Assembly (NCBI RefSeq): GCF_014892575.1
Contig: NZ_JADBGI010000004.1
Location: 283,503-347,502 of the forward strand
Source: Nocardiopsis coralli
GTDB lineage: Bacteria; Actinomycetota; Actinomycetes; Streptosporangiales; Streptosporangiaceae
Direction of reading: 5' to 3'
Length of the DNA stretch: 64,000 bases
Positions within the stretch are counted from its first letter, which is position 1. Every line of letters starts with the position of its first letter. This document shows, piece after piece, positions 9,638-19,091 of the stretch. The translations under genes and the position numbers were made by a program. The notes beneath the pieces are model-generated. The model saw only the letters and a list, made by a program, of their open reading frames with translations. It was not told where the DNA came from and did no database searches.

Positions 9638-9749
9638 GCCTCACGGGGCACAGCGGCGCGGCGTCGTCCCCAGCCTGTGGACAACTTCTCGCCCGGAGCT
9701 GGGACGTTCCCGGGTGCGCGGGCCGTTGCCAAGAGCGCAAGATCGCACA

Positions 9750-9777
9750 AACCAGGCGCGTCGTCCCTGGTTAGCCT
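9750..9777 (+). promoter_or_regulatory. Dyad and -10-like element upstream of the AraC-type gene
   Basis: AACCAGG (9750-9756) and CCTGGTT (9766-9772) form a 7-bp-arm dyad with a 9-nt spacer, and the second arm runs into a TAGCCT -10-like hexamer at 9772-9777. A site on top of the promoter would fit repression or autoregulation by the downstream regulator; this is inferred. Confidence 0.4.
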
Positions 9778-9829
9778 GGGTTCGGTCGGCGAGCCGAAGC
9801 GCCGCCGCGACGGACACCGCGAGGAGATC

Positions 9830-10651
9830 ATGCGCTCGACCGACCATGCCGCGACGGTCGACCACGTCGAACGTTTCCTGCACACCGACCTGCGTCTGGA
9901 CCGCATCGCCGCGGCGGTGGGGTACTCACCGCACCACCTGCACCGTTCCTTCCGGGGCACGTTCGGGCTGACCCTGCACACCTACATCCGGCGCCGGCGC
10001 CTCACCGAGGCCGCGCTGGCACTGGCCACGACCTCCGAACCGGTCCTCGACATCGCCATGGATCACGGCTTCGGCTCCCAGCAGTCGTTCACGGCCGCGT
10101 TCTCGGCCGTTTACGGGGCGCCTCCGGCCACGTGGAGGCGCACGCGGCGGTACTACCCGCTCCTGCTGCCCTACCGGTTCGAGGCGGCGGACTGGGAGCT
10201 CAGCGGTACCGACCGGTTCGAGATCACCGGACGGGCCGCCGTCGAGGAACTCCTGTCGCTGTCGCTGTCGGCGGTCGACATGCTTCCGGCGCTGGAGGCC
10301 GACCGGCACGCCGAGGCGCTGGCGCGGTGCGCGGAGACCCACCGGGCCATGGTGGCGCACCGCGGGGGAAGGCCGGCCGCGGCGCTGCTCGTCGACCCCG
10401 AGAGTGGCCACATCGACTACCTCGCCGCGCATCCGCTGGCGCGCGGAGCCATGGTGGTGTCGGCTCTGCTGGGTGAGGCCCGCTCGCTCCACCCGCGGCT
10501 GTCGGTGACGACCTTCCGGGAGGGTGACCGAGCCGATCTCGGGCACCGGCGGACCTTGCTGGGGATGGCGTTCCGCCCGGCTCCGCTGGAGGTGGAGTTC
10601 GGATACCCGACGCAGCGACTCGACTCACACCCTCAACCTACCGTCCGTTAG
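9830..10651 (+). CDS. AraC-family transcriptional regulator with N-terminal HTH and C-terminal ligand-like domain
   Basis: A 273-residue regulator. Residues about 10-105 are the double helix-turn-helix of the AraC/MarA/Rob type: LRLDRIAAAVGYSPHHLHRSF forms the first HTH, and VLDIAMDHGFGSQQSFTAAF with the PPATWRR tail forms the second. Because the DNA-binding domain is N-terminal, the protein resembles Rob or SoxS-plus-sensor designs rather than classic AraC. The last 160 residues do not match the GyrI-like domain that I recognise; the segment from IDYLAAHPLARG to LGMAF has the order of motifs of a GNAT acetyltransferase core, a tentative reading. The ATG at 9830 follows GAGGAG. Its stop codon lies inside the dyad that precedes the helD-like gene, which it may regulate. 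Confidence 0.85.
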   Translation: MRSTDHAATVDHVERFLHTDLRLDRIAAAVGYSPHHLHRSFRGTFGLTLHTYIRRRRLTEAALALATTSEPVLDIAMDHGFGSQQSFTAAFSAVYGAPPATWRRTRRYYPLLLPYRFEAADWELSGTDRFEITGRAAVEELLSLSLSAVDMLPALEADRHAEALARCAETHRAMVAHRGGRPAAALLVDPESGHIDYLAAHPLARGAMVVSALLGEARSLHPRLSVTTFREGDRADLGHRRTLLGMAFRPAPLEVEFGYPTQRLDSHPQPTVR

Positions 10652-10665
10652 GTAGTCTGAGGGTG
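10628..10665 (+). promoter_or_regulatory. Large imperfect dyad between the AraC-type gene and the helD-like gene
   Basis: The arms are CACCCTCA and CTACC on the left and GGTAG and TGAGGGTG on the right, interrupted by a 2-nt mismatch and an 8-nt centre, 38 bp in total. The dyad covers the stop codon of the AraC-type gene and a TAGTCT -10-like hexamer (10654-10659), 31 bp before the next start. It could be a terminator hairpin, an operator, or both. It does not match the rifamycin-associated element known upstream of helR genes. Confidence 0.45.
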
Positions 10666-10695
10666 CACTCCACCACGACCATCAGGAGCACCGCC

Positions 10696-12747
10696 ATGAC
10701 CGGGGAACCATCGGACGTACAGACCGAAGAACGCGAGCACCTCGCCGCGACCCTCGACCGCCTCGAGGCCAAGATCGCGGCGCTCACCGAGACGCTCGGA
10801 TCCCACGACACCGACTACCGCGGCCTCAAGGCCTACATGGCCGAGAACCGGGGCGAGCTCGACCCCGCGGAGATGTACCAGAACGAGCTGATCCTCAACG
10901 GCATCGACGCCCGGGGTGCCCACGCCATGCGTGCGCGCGAGCGGTTGGAGACCATGCGCGGCTCGCCCTACTTCGCGCGCCTCGACTTCACGCCGGACAC
11001 CGCCGCCGGGGCGGAGGCGCACTACATCGGCCGCCAGGGCCTGCAGGACGCCGAGGGAACCGCGGTCGTGGACTGGCGCACCCCGCTCGGCGGCATGTTC
11101 TACGAGTCCGAACCCGGACCGGCCGCCTACGAGGCGCCCTCCGGCGAGATCGGCGGGCGGATCGAACGCAAGCGCCAGATCAAGGTCGAGGGCGGCAAGC
11201 TCCGGTTCGCCGTCGACACCGCCGAGGCGATCCGCGACGAGATCCTGCTGGAGGAGATCGGGCGCACCAGCGACGCCCACATGCGCTCGATCATCTCCAC
11301 GATCCAGCGCGACCAGAACGCCATCATCCGCAACGAGTCGGACAGCACCCTGCTGATCCAGGGGGTCGCGGGCTCCGGGAAAACCTCGATCGCCCTGCAC
11401 CGCATCGCCTACCTGCTGTTCCGGCTGCGTGGGCGGCTGCAGGCGCACAACATCGCGATCGTCTCGCCCAACGGCCTCTTCGCCGAGTACGTCTCCGAGG
11501 TGCTGCCGGAACTGGGCGAGGAACCCGTCGTCTCCCTCGACCTCGAGAGCATCGCCCGCACCCGGCTGGCCGAGCACCGCATGGACTTCACCGCCCCCGT
11601 CGACCCGGTCGAACCCGGGGACGGGGCCGAACACGAGCGCGCCCGCGCCAAGGCGACCCTGGCCTTCCACCAGTGGCTGGAGCGGGCGGTGACCGAGGCG
11701 GTGGAGGACAGCTTCGTCGCCCGTGACCTGCGGGTGCGCACGTTCCGGGTGGACGCCGAGGACCTGCGCACCCGGTTCGCCGCCCTGTCGCACGTCCCGC
11801 TCAGGGCCCGGCTGCGCTCCATGGCCGAGCACCTGTGCGCCGCCGCCCGCCTCGAGGACCCCTCCGCCGCGTTCCCGCCCAAACCCGGGGAGGTGAACAA
11901 GGAGCTCACCGCGATGCTCAAGGTCAAGACCGCGCGGGCGTTGTACCGGGATCTGTACCGGCGCCCCGACGCCCCGGCCGCGTTCCGGGCTCCGTCCGCG
12001 AAGACCTTGGAGTGGGGGGACGTCTACCCGTTCCTGTTCGTGGCCGCACGCTTCCACGGGAGCACGCCGGACCAGGAGATCCAGCACCTGGTGATCGACG
12101 AGATGCAGGACCACTCGCCGACCCAGTACGCGGTGCTCCAGCAGCTGTACCGGTGCAACATGACCGTGCTCGGCGACGTCGCCCAGGCGTTGGGCAACAC
12201 CGAGGACTACACCCCGGGTTCGCTCGGCGGGCTCTTCCGCGACGCCCGGGTCATGGAGCTGACCCGCAGCTACCGGTCCACGGCCGAGATCATGCGGTTC
12301 GCCTGCGGGATCCGGGGCGACGAGGTCACCACGATCGACCGCCACGGCGACGAACCCGAAGTGCTGGGCTTCGGCACCGGGGCGTCCGAGGCCGGGTGGC
12401 TCGCCGAGGAGATCGCCCGCTTCCGCGCGGCCGGCGGCGGACGGCTCGCGATCATCACCCGCTCGCACGCCCAGGCGCGGGCGCTCCACGGCGAGTTGGC
12501 GGAGAAGGTCGAGGGCCTCACCCTGGCGAGCGCCGATTCACGCGGGATCCTCGGCCACGACGTCACGGTCCTGCCCGTGGGCCTGGCCAAGGGGCTGGAG
12601 TTCGACGAGGTCGTCGTCGCCCGCGCCTCCGCCGAGGAGTACGCGGCCGACGCCGACCGGTCGCTGCTCTACATCGCCTGCACCCGCGCGCTGCACCGGC
12701 TCACGGTGACCCACCCGGGCCGCCCGAGCCCGCACCTGCCCGTCTGA
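10696..12747 (+). CDS. HelD-like RNA polymerase recycling motor ATPase (UvrD/Rep superfamily)
   Basis: A 683-residue superfamily-1 helicase-like ATPase. The first 70 residues form a charged coiled coil, as in HelD proteins, which insert this arm into the RNA polymerase secondary channel to release stalled complexes. The block DWRTPLGGMFY and the RKRQIKVEGGKL segment are HelD-specific. Helicase motifs follow in order: Walker A GVAGSGKTS with Lys229, motif II DEMQDHSPTQ, the GDVAQAL segment, motif IV region ELTRSYRST and motif VI LLYIACTRAL. In detail it looks closer to the Bacillota-type HelD than to the mycobacterial type. ATG 10696 has AGGAG seven bases upstream. It is convergent with the allophanate hydrolase gene. 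Confidence 0.85.
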   Translation: MTGEPSDVQTEEREHLAATLDRLEAKIAALTETLGSHDTDYRGLKAYMAENRGELDPAEMYQNELILNGIDARGAHAMRARERLETMRGSPYFARLDFTPDTAAGAEAHYIGRQGLQDAEGTAVVDWRTPLGGMFYESEPGPAAYEAPSGEIGGRIERKRQIKVEGGKLRFAVDTAEAIRDEILLEEIGRTSDAHMRSIISTIQRDQNAIIRNESDSTLLIQGVAGSGKTSIALHRIAYLLFRLRGRLQAHNIAIVSPNGLFAEYVSEVLPELGEEPVVSLDLESIARTRLAEHRMDFTAPVDPVEPGDGAEHERARAKATLAFHQWLERAVTEAVEDSFVARDLRVRTFRVDAEDLRTRFAALSHVPLRARLRSMAEHLCAAARLEDPSAAFPPKPGEVNKELTAMLKVKTARALYRDLYRRPDAPAAFRAPSAKTLEWGDVYPFLFVAARFHGSTPDQEIQHLVIDEMQDHSPTQYAVLQQLYRCNMTVLGDVAQALGNTEDYTPGSLGGLFRDARVMELTRSYRSTAEIMRFACGIRGDEVTTIDRHGDEPEVLGFGTGASEAGWLAEEIARFRAAGGGRLAIITRSHAQARALHGELAEKVEGLTLASADSRGILGHDVTVLPVGLAKGLEFDEVVVARASAEEYAADADRSLLYIACTRALHRLTVTHPGRPSPHLPV

Positions 12748-12775
12748 TCGCGGCCGAGAGCCGGACCCGCGCGGT

Positions 12776-12804
12776 GGGCGTGTGCGGGGGCGTGGCACAC
12801 GCCC
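12776..12804. terminator. Bidirectional terminator between convergent genes
   Basis: GGGCGTGTGC (12776-12785) pairs with GCACACGCCC (12795-12804) across a 9-nt loop in the 69-bp gap between the helD-like gene and the allophanate hydrolase gene, which converge here. Confidence 0.65.
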
Positions 12805-12816
12805 GCCACGGGGCCG

Positions 12817-14505
12817 TCAGGAGCCCAGGTAGGCGACCCACCCGCCGTGGGCGGTGATGTCGGGGGCGCCCTCGGCGGCGGAGGCCTCGCACCCGAAACC
12901 GACGACGGTGGAGCCGTCCGCCAGGGTGACCGCGCCCAGCGACATGGGGGCGGGCAGCTCCGCGAGGAAGCTCCCCAGCGCGGCGGGGGACAGGCGCCAC
13001 ACCTCGCACGCCAGCCGGCGTCCGTCCTCGGTCACCCGCTGCAGTCCGGGCTTGGGCGGGGTCGTGGGCAGCGCGACCATCCGGTAGTCGGCGCTGGTCT
13101 CCGTCGCGCGCAGGAACCGGGCTCCGCGTCCGGTGAGCTGGTGGCCGAGCGGCTGCCCGCGCAGGTGCGCGCCGAAGACCGCGAGCTCCACACCGGGCGC
13201 GAGCAGGCCGGGGCCGGGTTCCCCGCCGGTGAGGACGGCGGCGAGGTCCAGCCCGACCTGGTCCTCGAAGGCGCGGGTGACCACGCTGACCCCGAACTCG
13301 AGCCCGTCCGCCTGCCCCGCGGGCACGGCGACCGCCGCCATGTCCAGCAGGTTCACGAAGTTGGTGTACGTGCCCAGGCGCGAGTTGGCGACCACGGGGT
13401 CGGCGTCGACCTCCGCGCGGGTCGGGTGCCCGACGGTGGTGGGCAGAAGCAGCGCGTCGCAGCCGTGCAACAACCGCTCGGCGACCACCCGGTACTCGGC
13501 GAGGCGGGCCTGGTCGACGGCGAGTGCGGCGGCGGGGATCCCCTCCGCGTCCAGCACGATCCCCGCGACGGTCGGGTCGGTGCCGGGTGCGTCCCGGTGT
13601 TTGTCGAGGAACGCGCCGACGGCGGCATGGCGTTCGGCGACGAGGGCACCGTCGTAGAGCAGCCGCGCCGCCTCCAGCAGGGGCGCGATGTCCACCTCGG
13701 TGACGATCGCCCCGGAACGTGCGAGGTTGTCCACAGCCCTGTGGAAAAGTTCGCGCTCCGAATCGCTCAGCGGGGCCAGCCCGTCGGCGCCGGGGACCGC
13801 CACCTGCGCGGGCACACTCGGGGCCAGCCGCAGGTCCGAGGGCGCCTCGCGGCTCGACGGGTCACCCGGTTCGGGCCCGGCCATCACCGCCATGGCGCGT
13901 TCCCCGGTCGCCAGGTCGGGCGCGAAGACCGTCACGCAGTCGTAGGGCCGGGCGGCGGGCACCACCCCGTCGGTCGGGACCAGGCCCAGCGTCGGCTTGA
14001 GCCCTACGATGCCGTGCAGCGCCGCCGGAACCCGCCCCGACCCCGCGGTGTCCGTGCCCAGGGCGATGTCGGCCACGCCCAGCGCCACCGCGACCGCCGA
14101 ACCGGAGCTCGACCCGCCCGAGACCCGCTCGGGCCGGAACGCGTGGCGCACCTGCCCGTACGGGCTGCGCGTGCCCACGAGCCCGGTCGCGAACTGGTCG
14201 AGGTTGGTCTTGCCGAGCACGAGCGCCCCGGCCTCCACCAGGCGCCGCACCGCGGGCGCGCTCTCCTGCGGGGTGTACACGAAGTCGGGGTGCCCGGCGG
14301 TCGTGGGGAGCCCGGCCACGTCGATGTTGTCCTTGACCGCCACGAGCGTCCCGGCCAGCGGCAGGTCCTCCCCGGCCCGCCCCTCCAGCTGCTCGGCGAG
14401 GGCGACCACGTCCTCCTCCGGGCGCAGGTGGATCCAGACCTCGGGCCGGTCGGCCTCGCGCAGGCGGCTGTAGGCGGCGCGGACCCGTTCCACGGGGGCG
14501 TGCAT
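12817..14505 (-). CDS. atzF: Allophanate hydrolase
   Basis: A 562-residue cytoplasmic enzyme that hydrolyses allophanate to ammonia and CO2, the second step of ATP-dependent urea breakdown. The N-terminal two thirds are an amidase-signature domain with the Ser-cisSer-Lys triad: Lys58 in VAVKDN, the serine-rich loop GGSSSGSA (residues 130-137) and the nucleophile Ser156 in TDTAGSGRVPA. The last 120 residues, from about GVELAVFGAHLRGQPL on, form the C-terminal domain specific to allophanate hydrolases, which separates it from ordinary amidases. The ATG overlaps the TGA of the urea carboxylase gene by one base, so the two are co-translated. Length is normal for the short bacterial form. Confidence 0.93.
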   Translation of the reverse strand: MHAPVERVRAAYSRLREADRPEVWIHLRPEEDVVALAEQLEGRAGEDLPLAGTLVAVKDNIDVAGLPTTAGHPDFVYTPQESAPAVRRLVEAGALVLGKTNLDQFATGLVGTRSPYGQVRHAFRPERVSGGSSSGSAVAVALGVADIALGTDTAGSGRVPAALHGIVGLKPTLGLVPTDGVVPAARPYDCVTVFAPDLATGERAMAVMAGPEPGDPSSREAPSDLRLAPSVPAQVAVPGADGLAPLSDSERELFHRAVDNLARSGAIVTEVDIAPLLEAARLLYDGALVAERHAAVGAFLDKHRDAPGTDPTVAGIVLDAEGIPAAALAVDQARLAEYRVVAERLLHGCDALLLPTTVGHPTRAEVDADPVVANSRLGTYTNFVNLLDMAAVAVPAGQADGLEFGVSVVTRAFEDQVGLDLAAVLTGGEPGPGLLAPGVELAVFGAHLRGQPLGHQLTGRGARFLRATETSADYRMVALPTTPPKPGLQRVTEDGRRLACEVWRLSPAALGSFLAELPAPMSLGAVTLADGSTVVGFGCEASAAEGAPDITAHGGWVAYLGS

Positions 14506-17500
14506 CAGGCGTCCTCTTCTCGGGTCAGGACGGCCACGGCGCCGCCCGGGTCCAGCTGCTGTCCGGGTTCGACGAGCACCTCGGAGACCGTGCCCGCGGA
14601 GGGTGCGCGCACGACCACCTCCAGCTTCATCGCCTCCAGACGGGCGATCGGGTCGCCCTCGGCCACGGTCGTACCCGGCTCGACCTCCACGGTCCACACC
14701 GAGGCCGACAGCGACGACTCCACGAGGGTGGCGCCCTCGGGAAGGTCGAGGGAGGCGGGCATCACCGGTTCCGGTTCCGGCTTGTCGTCGAACTCGCCGG
14801 CGGCCTCCCACCGCTTGCGCTCCTCCTCGAACGCGGCGGCCTGACGGTCGCGGAACGCCGAGATCGAGGCGGCGTTCTCCTGCAGGAAGCGCTCGTGGTC
14901 GGCGAGCACGAACTCGCCCTCGGTGACCTCCAGCTCGTGCCGGCCCGCGAGCAGGTCGGCGCGGATGTCCATGAGCTCGTCCGGCTCGACCGGGTACCAG
15001 GTGAGCTGGTCGAAGAAGCGCAGCAGCCACGGGGTTCCGGGTTCGAACGCCCCGTACTGGCGCAGCCCCGCCCAGATCGGCACGCTCCGGCCGATGAGCT
15101 GGTACCCGCCCGGGCTCTCCATCCCGTACACGCACAGGTAGGCGCCGCCGATGCCCACGCCCGCCTCCGGCGTCCAGGTGCGGGCCGGGCTGTACTTGGT
15201 GGTGACCAGGCGGTGGCGCGGGTCCAGGGGTGTGGCGGCCGGCGCGCCCAGGTAGACGTCGCCCAGGCCCAGCACCAGGTAGGACGCGTCGAAGACGGTC
15301 CGGCGCACGTCGTCGACGTGGTCGAGGCCGTTGATGCGCCGGATGAACTCGATGTTGTCCGGGTTCCAGGGGGCGTCGTCGCGTACCCCCGCCTCGTACC
15401 GTGCGATCGCCTCGTGGATCGACGGGTCGTCGTAGGACATCGGGAGCCGCAGGGTCCGGCTCGGCACCCGCAGTTCGGAGGTGGGCGGGAGCTCCCGTTC
15501 GATCTCCTGCAGCACCCCGAGCAGCCGGCGCAGCGGCAGGACCCCGGGATCGGTGTGCAGGTGCAGCGACCGCACACCCGGGGTGGTGTCGACGATCCCG
15601 GCGGGCGCGTTGCGGTCCAGCGCCTGCATGAGGGCGTGGACCCGCATACGCAGCCCCAGGTCGAGCACCATCGGCCCGTACTCGACCATGAGGTTGTCGT
15701 GCCCGCTGCGCCGGTAGGTCACCTCGGGCGTGCCCGGGCCGGCCGGGATGCGGGCCAGGACCCCGTCGTCGCCGTCCGCGCCGCTGCCGCGCACCAGGGG
15801 CGCCGCGGTCGACTCGGTGTGCAGGCGTTCGGCGGCCCGTTCGGTGACGGGGTGGAACCGCACGGTGTCGCCGGGGCGCAGCTGCGCGATCTTCCACCGC
15901 GCGCCGGTGACGACGGTGACCGGGCAGACGAACCCGCCCAGGCTCGGGCCGTCCGGGCCGAGCAGCACGGGGGTGTCGCCGGACAGGTTGACCGCGCCCA
16001 CCGAGTACGCGGTGTCGTGCACGTTGGAGGGGTGGAGCCCGGCCTGGCCGCCGTCGGAACGCGCCCACCCCTGCTTCGGCCCGGACAGGCGCACACCGTT
16101 GCGGGCCGACTGCGGGTGGACCTTCCACTCCGCGGCGTAGAAGTCGGCCAGCCCCTCACGCGTGAGGAACTCGGGTGCGGCGTGCGGGCCCTCGGAGACC
16201 TCGATGTCCCAGTGCACGCCCGTCGCACCCTCGACCGGATCCGGGAACGCGGGACGGTCGCCCTCGGGCACCGGGGCGGGCGCGGCGTCGGGGACACGGC
16301 CGGGGCGCAGCACGTCGCCCGGCAGCAGGGCCCTGCCCGCGTGGCCGCCGTACTCACCCGCGGTGAACGTGGACGCACTGCCCAGGTAGGACGGTACGTC
16401 GATGCCGCCGCGCACCAGCACGTACGTGCGCATGCCCGGTCCGCGCGCGGGCCCCACGTCGAGCAGGGCGCCCGCCGGGATCTCGACCGGTTCCCACTGG
16501 GCGACCGGCGACCCGTCGACCGCCACTCGGGCGGGCGCTCCGGTCACGCACACCGTCGTCGGGTGGGAGAACCGCAGGGACGGGCCGTCGATGGTGCACT
16601 CCAGGCCCGCGGTGCCCTCCGGGTTTCCGAGCGCGGTGTTGCCCAGGCGCAGCGCCTGGTCGTCCATCGCGCCCGACGGGGGAACGCCGACCTGCCAGTA
16701 CCCGGTGCGGCCGGGGAAGTCCTGCACGGTGGTGAGGGTCCCCGCGCGCTCCACCTCGATGCGGGGCTCCGGGTCGCCCACCCCGGCGCACGTGGCGGTC
16801 GTGTGCTCGACCGCGTGCACGTCGTCGTGGTCGGCGAGCGCGCGCAGCAGACCGAGGTTGGTCTGCACCCCGTCGACGCGGGTCTCCTCCAGGGCCCGGC
16901 CCAGGCGCTCCACCGCGGCGGAGCGGTCCTCGGCCCCGACGACGATCTTGGCGAGCATCGGGTCGTAGTCGCTGGTCACCCGCTGCCCGGTCTCGACCCA
17001 GCCGTCCACGCGCGCCCACTCGGGCGTCTCCACCCGGGTGAGCGGACCGGAACTGGGACGGAAGCCGTGCGCGGGGTCCTCGGCGTAGACCCGGGCCTCG
17101 AAGGCGTGCCCGATCAGGGGCGGGCCGTGGTCGGGGACCCCGGTGAGCACGTCCTCGCCGCGCGCCAGCCGCAGCATCCACGCGACCAGGTCGACCCCGG
17201 TGATCTCCTCGGTGACGGGGTGCTCCACCTGCAGCCGGGTGTTGACCTCCAGGAACGAGGCCTCGCCGCGGTCCACGTCGTAGACGAACTCGACCGTGCC
17301 CGCGCTCCGGTAGGACACACCGGCCAGGAGCGAGCGGGCCGTGCGGTGCAGTTCCTCGCGCACGTGCTGCGGCAGGCCGGGGGCGGGCGCCTCCTCCACG
17401 ACCTTCTGGTTGCGGCGCTGGAGTGTGCAGTCGCGGTCGCCGAGGCTGACCACCCGCCCGGCACCGTCGCCGAAGACCTGCACCTCGATGTGGCGGGCGC

Positions 17501-18110
17501 GCGTCACGAAGCGCTCCACGAACACCCCGCCCCCGCCGAAGTGGGTCTCGGCCATGCGGCTGACCCGCGCGAACGCCTCGCGCAGGGCGGCCTCGTCGGC
17601 GCACGGGCTCAACCCGATCCCGCCGCCCCCGGAGGTCGACTTGAGGATCACCGGGTACCCGATGCGGTCGGCGGCGGCCACCGCGGCGTCGGCGTCGGGC
17701 AGGGTCTCGCTGCCCGGGACCATGGGGAGCCCCGCGGCGGAGGCGGCCTTGCGTGCGGTGTGCTTGTCGCCGAACTCCTCCAGGTGGTGGGGGCCGGGGC
17801 CGACGAAGACCATGCCGGCGGCCTCGACGGCGTGCGCGAACTCCGCGCTCTCCGACAGGAACCCGTAACCCGGGTGGACGGCGCCCGCACCGGTGCGCTC
17901 GGCCGCCAGCAGCAGGCGTTCGATGTCGAGGTAGCTCTCGGCGGCGGGCGCGGGGCCCAGCCGGACCGCCTCGTCGGCCATACGGGTGTGGGGCGCACCG
18001 GCGTCGGCGTCGGAGTACACGGCGACGGTGCGCAGGCCGAGGTCGCGGGCGGAACGGATGATGCGGCAGGCGATCTCGCCGCGGTTGGCGACGAGGACGG
18101 TGTCGAACAC
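14505..18110 (-). CDS. uca: Urea carboxylase (biotin-dependent), possibly guanidine carboxylase
   Basis: A 1201-residue biotin enzyme that carboxylates urea to allophanate using ATP and bicarbonate. Domains in order: biotin carboxylase with ATP-grasp (residues 1-450; glycine-rich loop [13 protein letters not shown] and [11 protein letters not shown]), a KipA/AHS2-like region (from about 450; [19 protein letters not shown]), a KipI/AHS1-like region (about 800-1000; [23 protein letters not shown]), and a C-terminal biotinyl domain with EAMKLEV in which Lys1162 is the biotin site. Related enzymes with the same layout prefer guanidine, but those clusters carry carboxyguanidine deiminase genes and guanidine riboswitches, neither of which I see here. 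The gene lies 32 bp downstream of a GntR gene and directly upstream of atzF. Confidence 0.92.
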   Translation of the reverse strand: MFDTVLVANRGEIACRIIRSARDLGLRTVAVYSDADAGAPHTRMADEAVRLGPAPAAESYLDIERLLLAAERTGAGAVHPGYGFLSESAEFAHAVEAAGMVFVGPGPHHLEEFGDKHTARKAASAAGLPMVPGSETLPDADAAVAAADRIGYPVILKSTSGGGGIGLSPCADEAALREAFARVSRMAETHFGGGGVFVERFVTRARHIEVQVFGDGAGRVVSLGDRDCTLQRRNQKVVEEAPAPGLPQHVREELHRTARSLLAGVSYRSAGTVEFVYDVDRGEASFLEVNTRLQVEHPVTEEITGVDLVAWMLRLARGEDVLTGVPDHGPPLIGHAFEARVYAEDPAHGFRPSSGPLTRVETPEWARVDGWVETGQRVTSDYDPMLAKIVVGAEDRSAAVERLGRALEETRVDGVQTNLGLLRALADHDDVHAVEHTTATCAGVGDPEPRIEVERAGTLTTVQDFPGRTGYWQVGVPPSGAMDDQALRLGNTALGNPEGTAGLECTIDGPSLRFSHPTTVCVTGAPARVAVDGSPVAQWEPVEIPAGALLDVGPARGPGMRTYVLVRGGIDVPSYLGSASTFTAGEYGGHAGRALLPGDVLRPGRVPDAAPAPVPEGDRPAFPDPVEGATGVHWDIEVSEGPHAAPEFLTREGLADFYAAEWKVHPQSARNGVRLSGPKQGWARSDGGQAGLHPSNVHDTAYSVGAVNLSGDTPVLLGPDGPSLGGFVCPVTVVTGARWKIAQLRPGDTVRFHPVTERAAERLHTESTAAPLVRGSGADGDDGVLARIPAGPGTPEVTYRRSGHDNLMVEYGPMVLDLGLRMRVHALMQALDRNAPAGIVDTTPGVRSLHLHTDPGVLPLRRLLGVLQEIERELPPTSELRVPSRTLRLPMSYDDPSIHEAIARYEAGVRDDAPWNPDNIEFIRRINGLDHVDDVRRTVFDASYLVLGLGDVYLGAPAATPLDPRHRLVTTKYSPARTWTPEAGVGIGGAYLCVYGMESPGGYQLIGRSVPIWAGLRQYGAFEPGTPWLLRFFDQLTWYPVEPDELMDIRADLLAGRHELEVTEGEFVLADHERFLQENAASISAFRDRQAAAFEEERKRWEAAGEFDDKPEPEPVMPASLDLPEGATLVESSLSASVWTVEVEPGTTVAEGDPIARLEAMKLEVVVRAPSAGTVSEVLVEPGQQLDPGGAVAVLTREEDA

Positions 18111-18142
18111 GGGGAACTCCCTGGTCGTACTACGGGGTGCCG

Positions 18143-18868
18143 TCAGAACACGTCGGTGTGCAGGGCCATGTGGGTGAGTGCGCTCTCGGCGCGTTCGAGG
18201 ACCACCGCCATGGACGCGCCGACGTGCTCGTGCATCGCCCGGTAGGCGGCGTCGAGCTCGTCGGCGAGGAGGTGTTCGACGATGGCGATGTGCTCGTCGA
18301 TGGTGGAACCGATGCGGTCGGCGGTCCGGAAGTCGTGCATGCGCACCCGGCGGATCCGGTGGTTGACCGAGATCAGCGCGTCGGTGAGCGCCCGGTTTCC
18401 GGAGGCGCGTGAGACGGCCGCGTGGTACTGCTCGTCCAGCAGCACGAACGAGGGGTCCGGCTCGGGCGGGGAGGCGCGCAGCAGTTCCCAGCGTTCGAGC
18501 TCGGCGGCGAGGATCCGGCGGTCGTGGCGCACCGTGGGGTCCTCGATGGCGCGGGAGATGCCGCGCAGCTCGAGGGTGACCCGCAGTTCGTAGAGGTCGC
18601 GCAGTTCGGCCAGGTTGGGGACGGTGGCGTAGAAGCCGTTGTCGCGCCGTTCGACCAGACCGTCGGAGTGCAGGCGGGCCAGCGCCTCCCGGACGGGGGT
18701 GCGGGAGACCCCGAAGCGTTCGGCGAGGCGGACCTCCCCCATGCGGGTGCGGGGGGCGATACGGCCGCTGAGGACCTCCTCGCGCAGCAGGACGTAGACC
18801 CGGTCCCGACGCGAGGTCGGGGCCTCGGCCCCTGGGGGACCGTCCTGTGTATACATCGGTGTGTCCAT
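18143..18868 (-). CDS. GntR-family regulator (FadR/FCD subfamily), likely controls urea carboxylase operon
   Basis: A 241-residue repressor-type protein. The winged HTH (about residues 17-85) shows RVYVLLREEVLSGRIAPRTR and FGVSRTPVREALARLHSDGLV, the classic GntR signature, followed by an all-helical FCD effector domain with conserved acidic and histidine positions (DEQYHAAVSRASGN; a later DEHIAIVEHLL) that usually bind a metal and a carboxylate ligand. The start at 18868 is chosen because a TAGCGT -10-like hexamer lies 8 bp upstream, implying a leaderless transcript; an ATG at 18856 is the alternative. It is the first gene of the gntR-uca-atzF unit. The effector is unknown; allophanate or another carboxylate is plausible. 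Confidence 0.9.
   Translation of the reverse strand: MDTPMYTQDGPPGAEAPTSRRDRVYVLLREEVLSGRIAPRTRMGEVRLAERFGVSRTPVREALARLHSDGLVERRDNGFYATVPNLAELRDLYELRVTLELRGISRAIEDPTVRHDRRILAAELERWELLRASPPEPDPSFVLLDEQYHAAVSRASGNRALTDALISVNHRIRRVRMHDFRTADRIGSTIDEHIAIVEHLLADELDAAYRAMHEHVGASMAVVLERAESALTHMALHTDVF
18848..18855 (-). promoter_or_regulatory. TGTATACA palindrome, candidate GntR operator inside the gntR start region
   Basis: The perfect palindrome TGTATACA overlaps codons 5-7 of the GntR gene, roughly +13 to +20 from the inferred start of transcription. Sequences of this kind are bound by GntR proteins of the FCD subfamily. A roadblock position would allow autorepression of the operon. It is short, so chance occurrence is possible. 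Confidence 0.4.
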
Positions 18869-18957
18869 GGGGCCCGACGCTAGGAAGCCCGTGTTTCCGG
18901 CCCCGTGCTGCCGTGTGAAGCGTCGGTTTCGCCGTGTTTCACGGGGTCCGGACACGC

Positions 18958-18998
18958 CGAAGGGGCGCCCCGGGGGAGTGGTCCGGGGCGCCCCTTCG
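18958..18998 (-). terminator. Terminator of the DASS transporter gene
   Basis: Perfect 16-bp arms (18958-18973 and 18983-18998) enclose a 9-nt loop, located 94 bp past the transporter stop codon and upstream of the gntR promoter. It separates the transporter transcript from the gntR-uca-atzF operon. Confidence 0.8.
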
Positions 18999-19091
18999 TG
19001 GTGTGGCGCGGGCTCCTGGGACGGGCAGGGCCGCGCCGGTGTCCCGGGGTGTCCGCCCTCGTGCGAGGGGCGCCCGGGTGGCCCGTTCAGG

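Noticed and set aside
10628..10665. Rifamycin-associated element upstream of the helD-like gene
   Set aside because: The dyad arms do not resemble the known element; it is reported only as an unnamed dyad.
18111..18142. Guanidine riboswitch before the urea carboxylase gene
   Set aside because: Only 32 bp separate it from the GntR gene, and I see no ACGR-type or mini-ykkC hairpins there or upstream of gntR.
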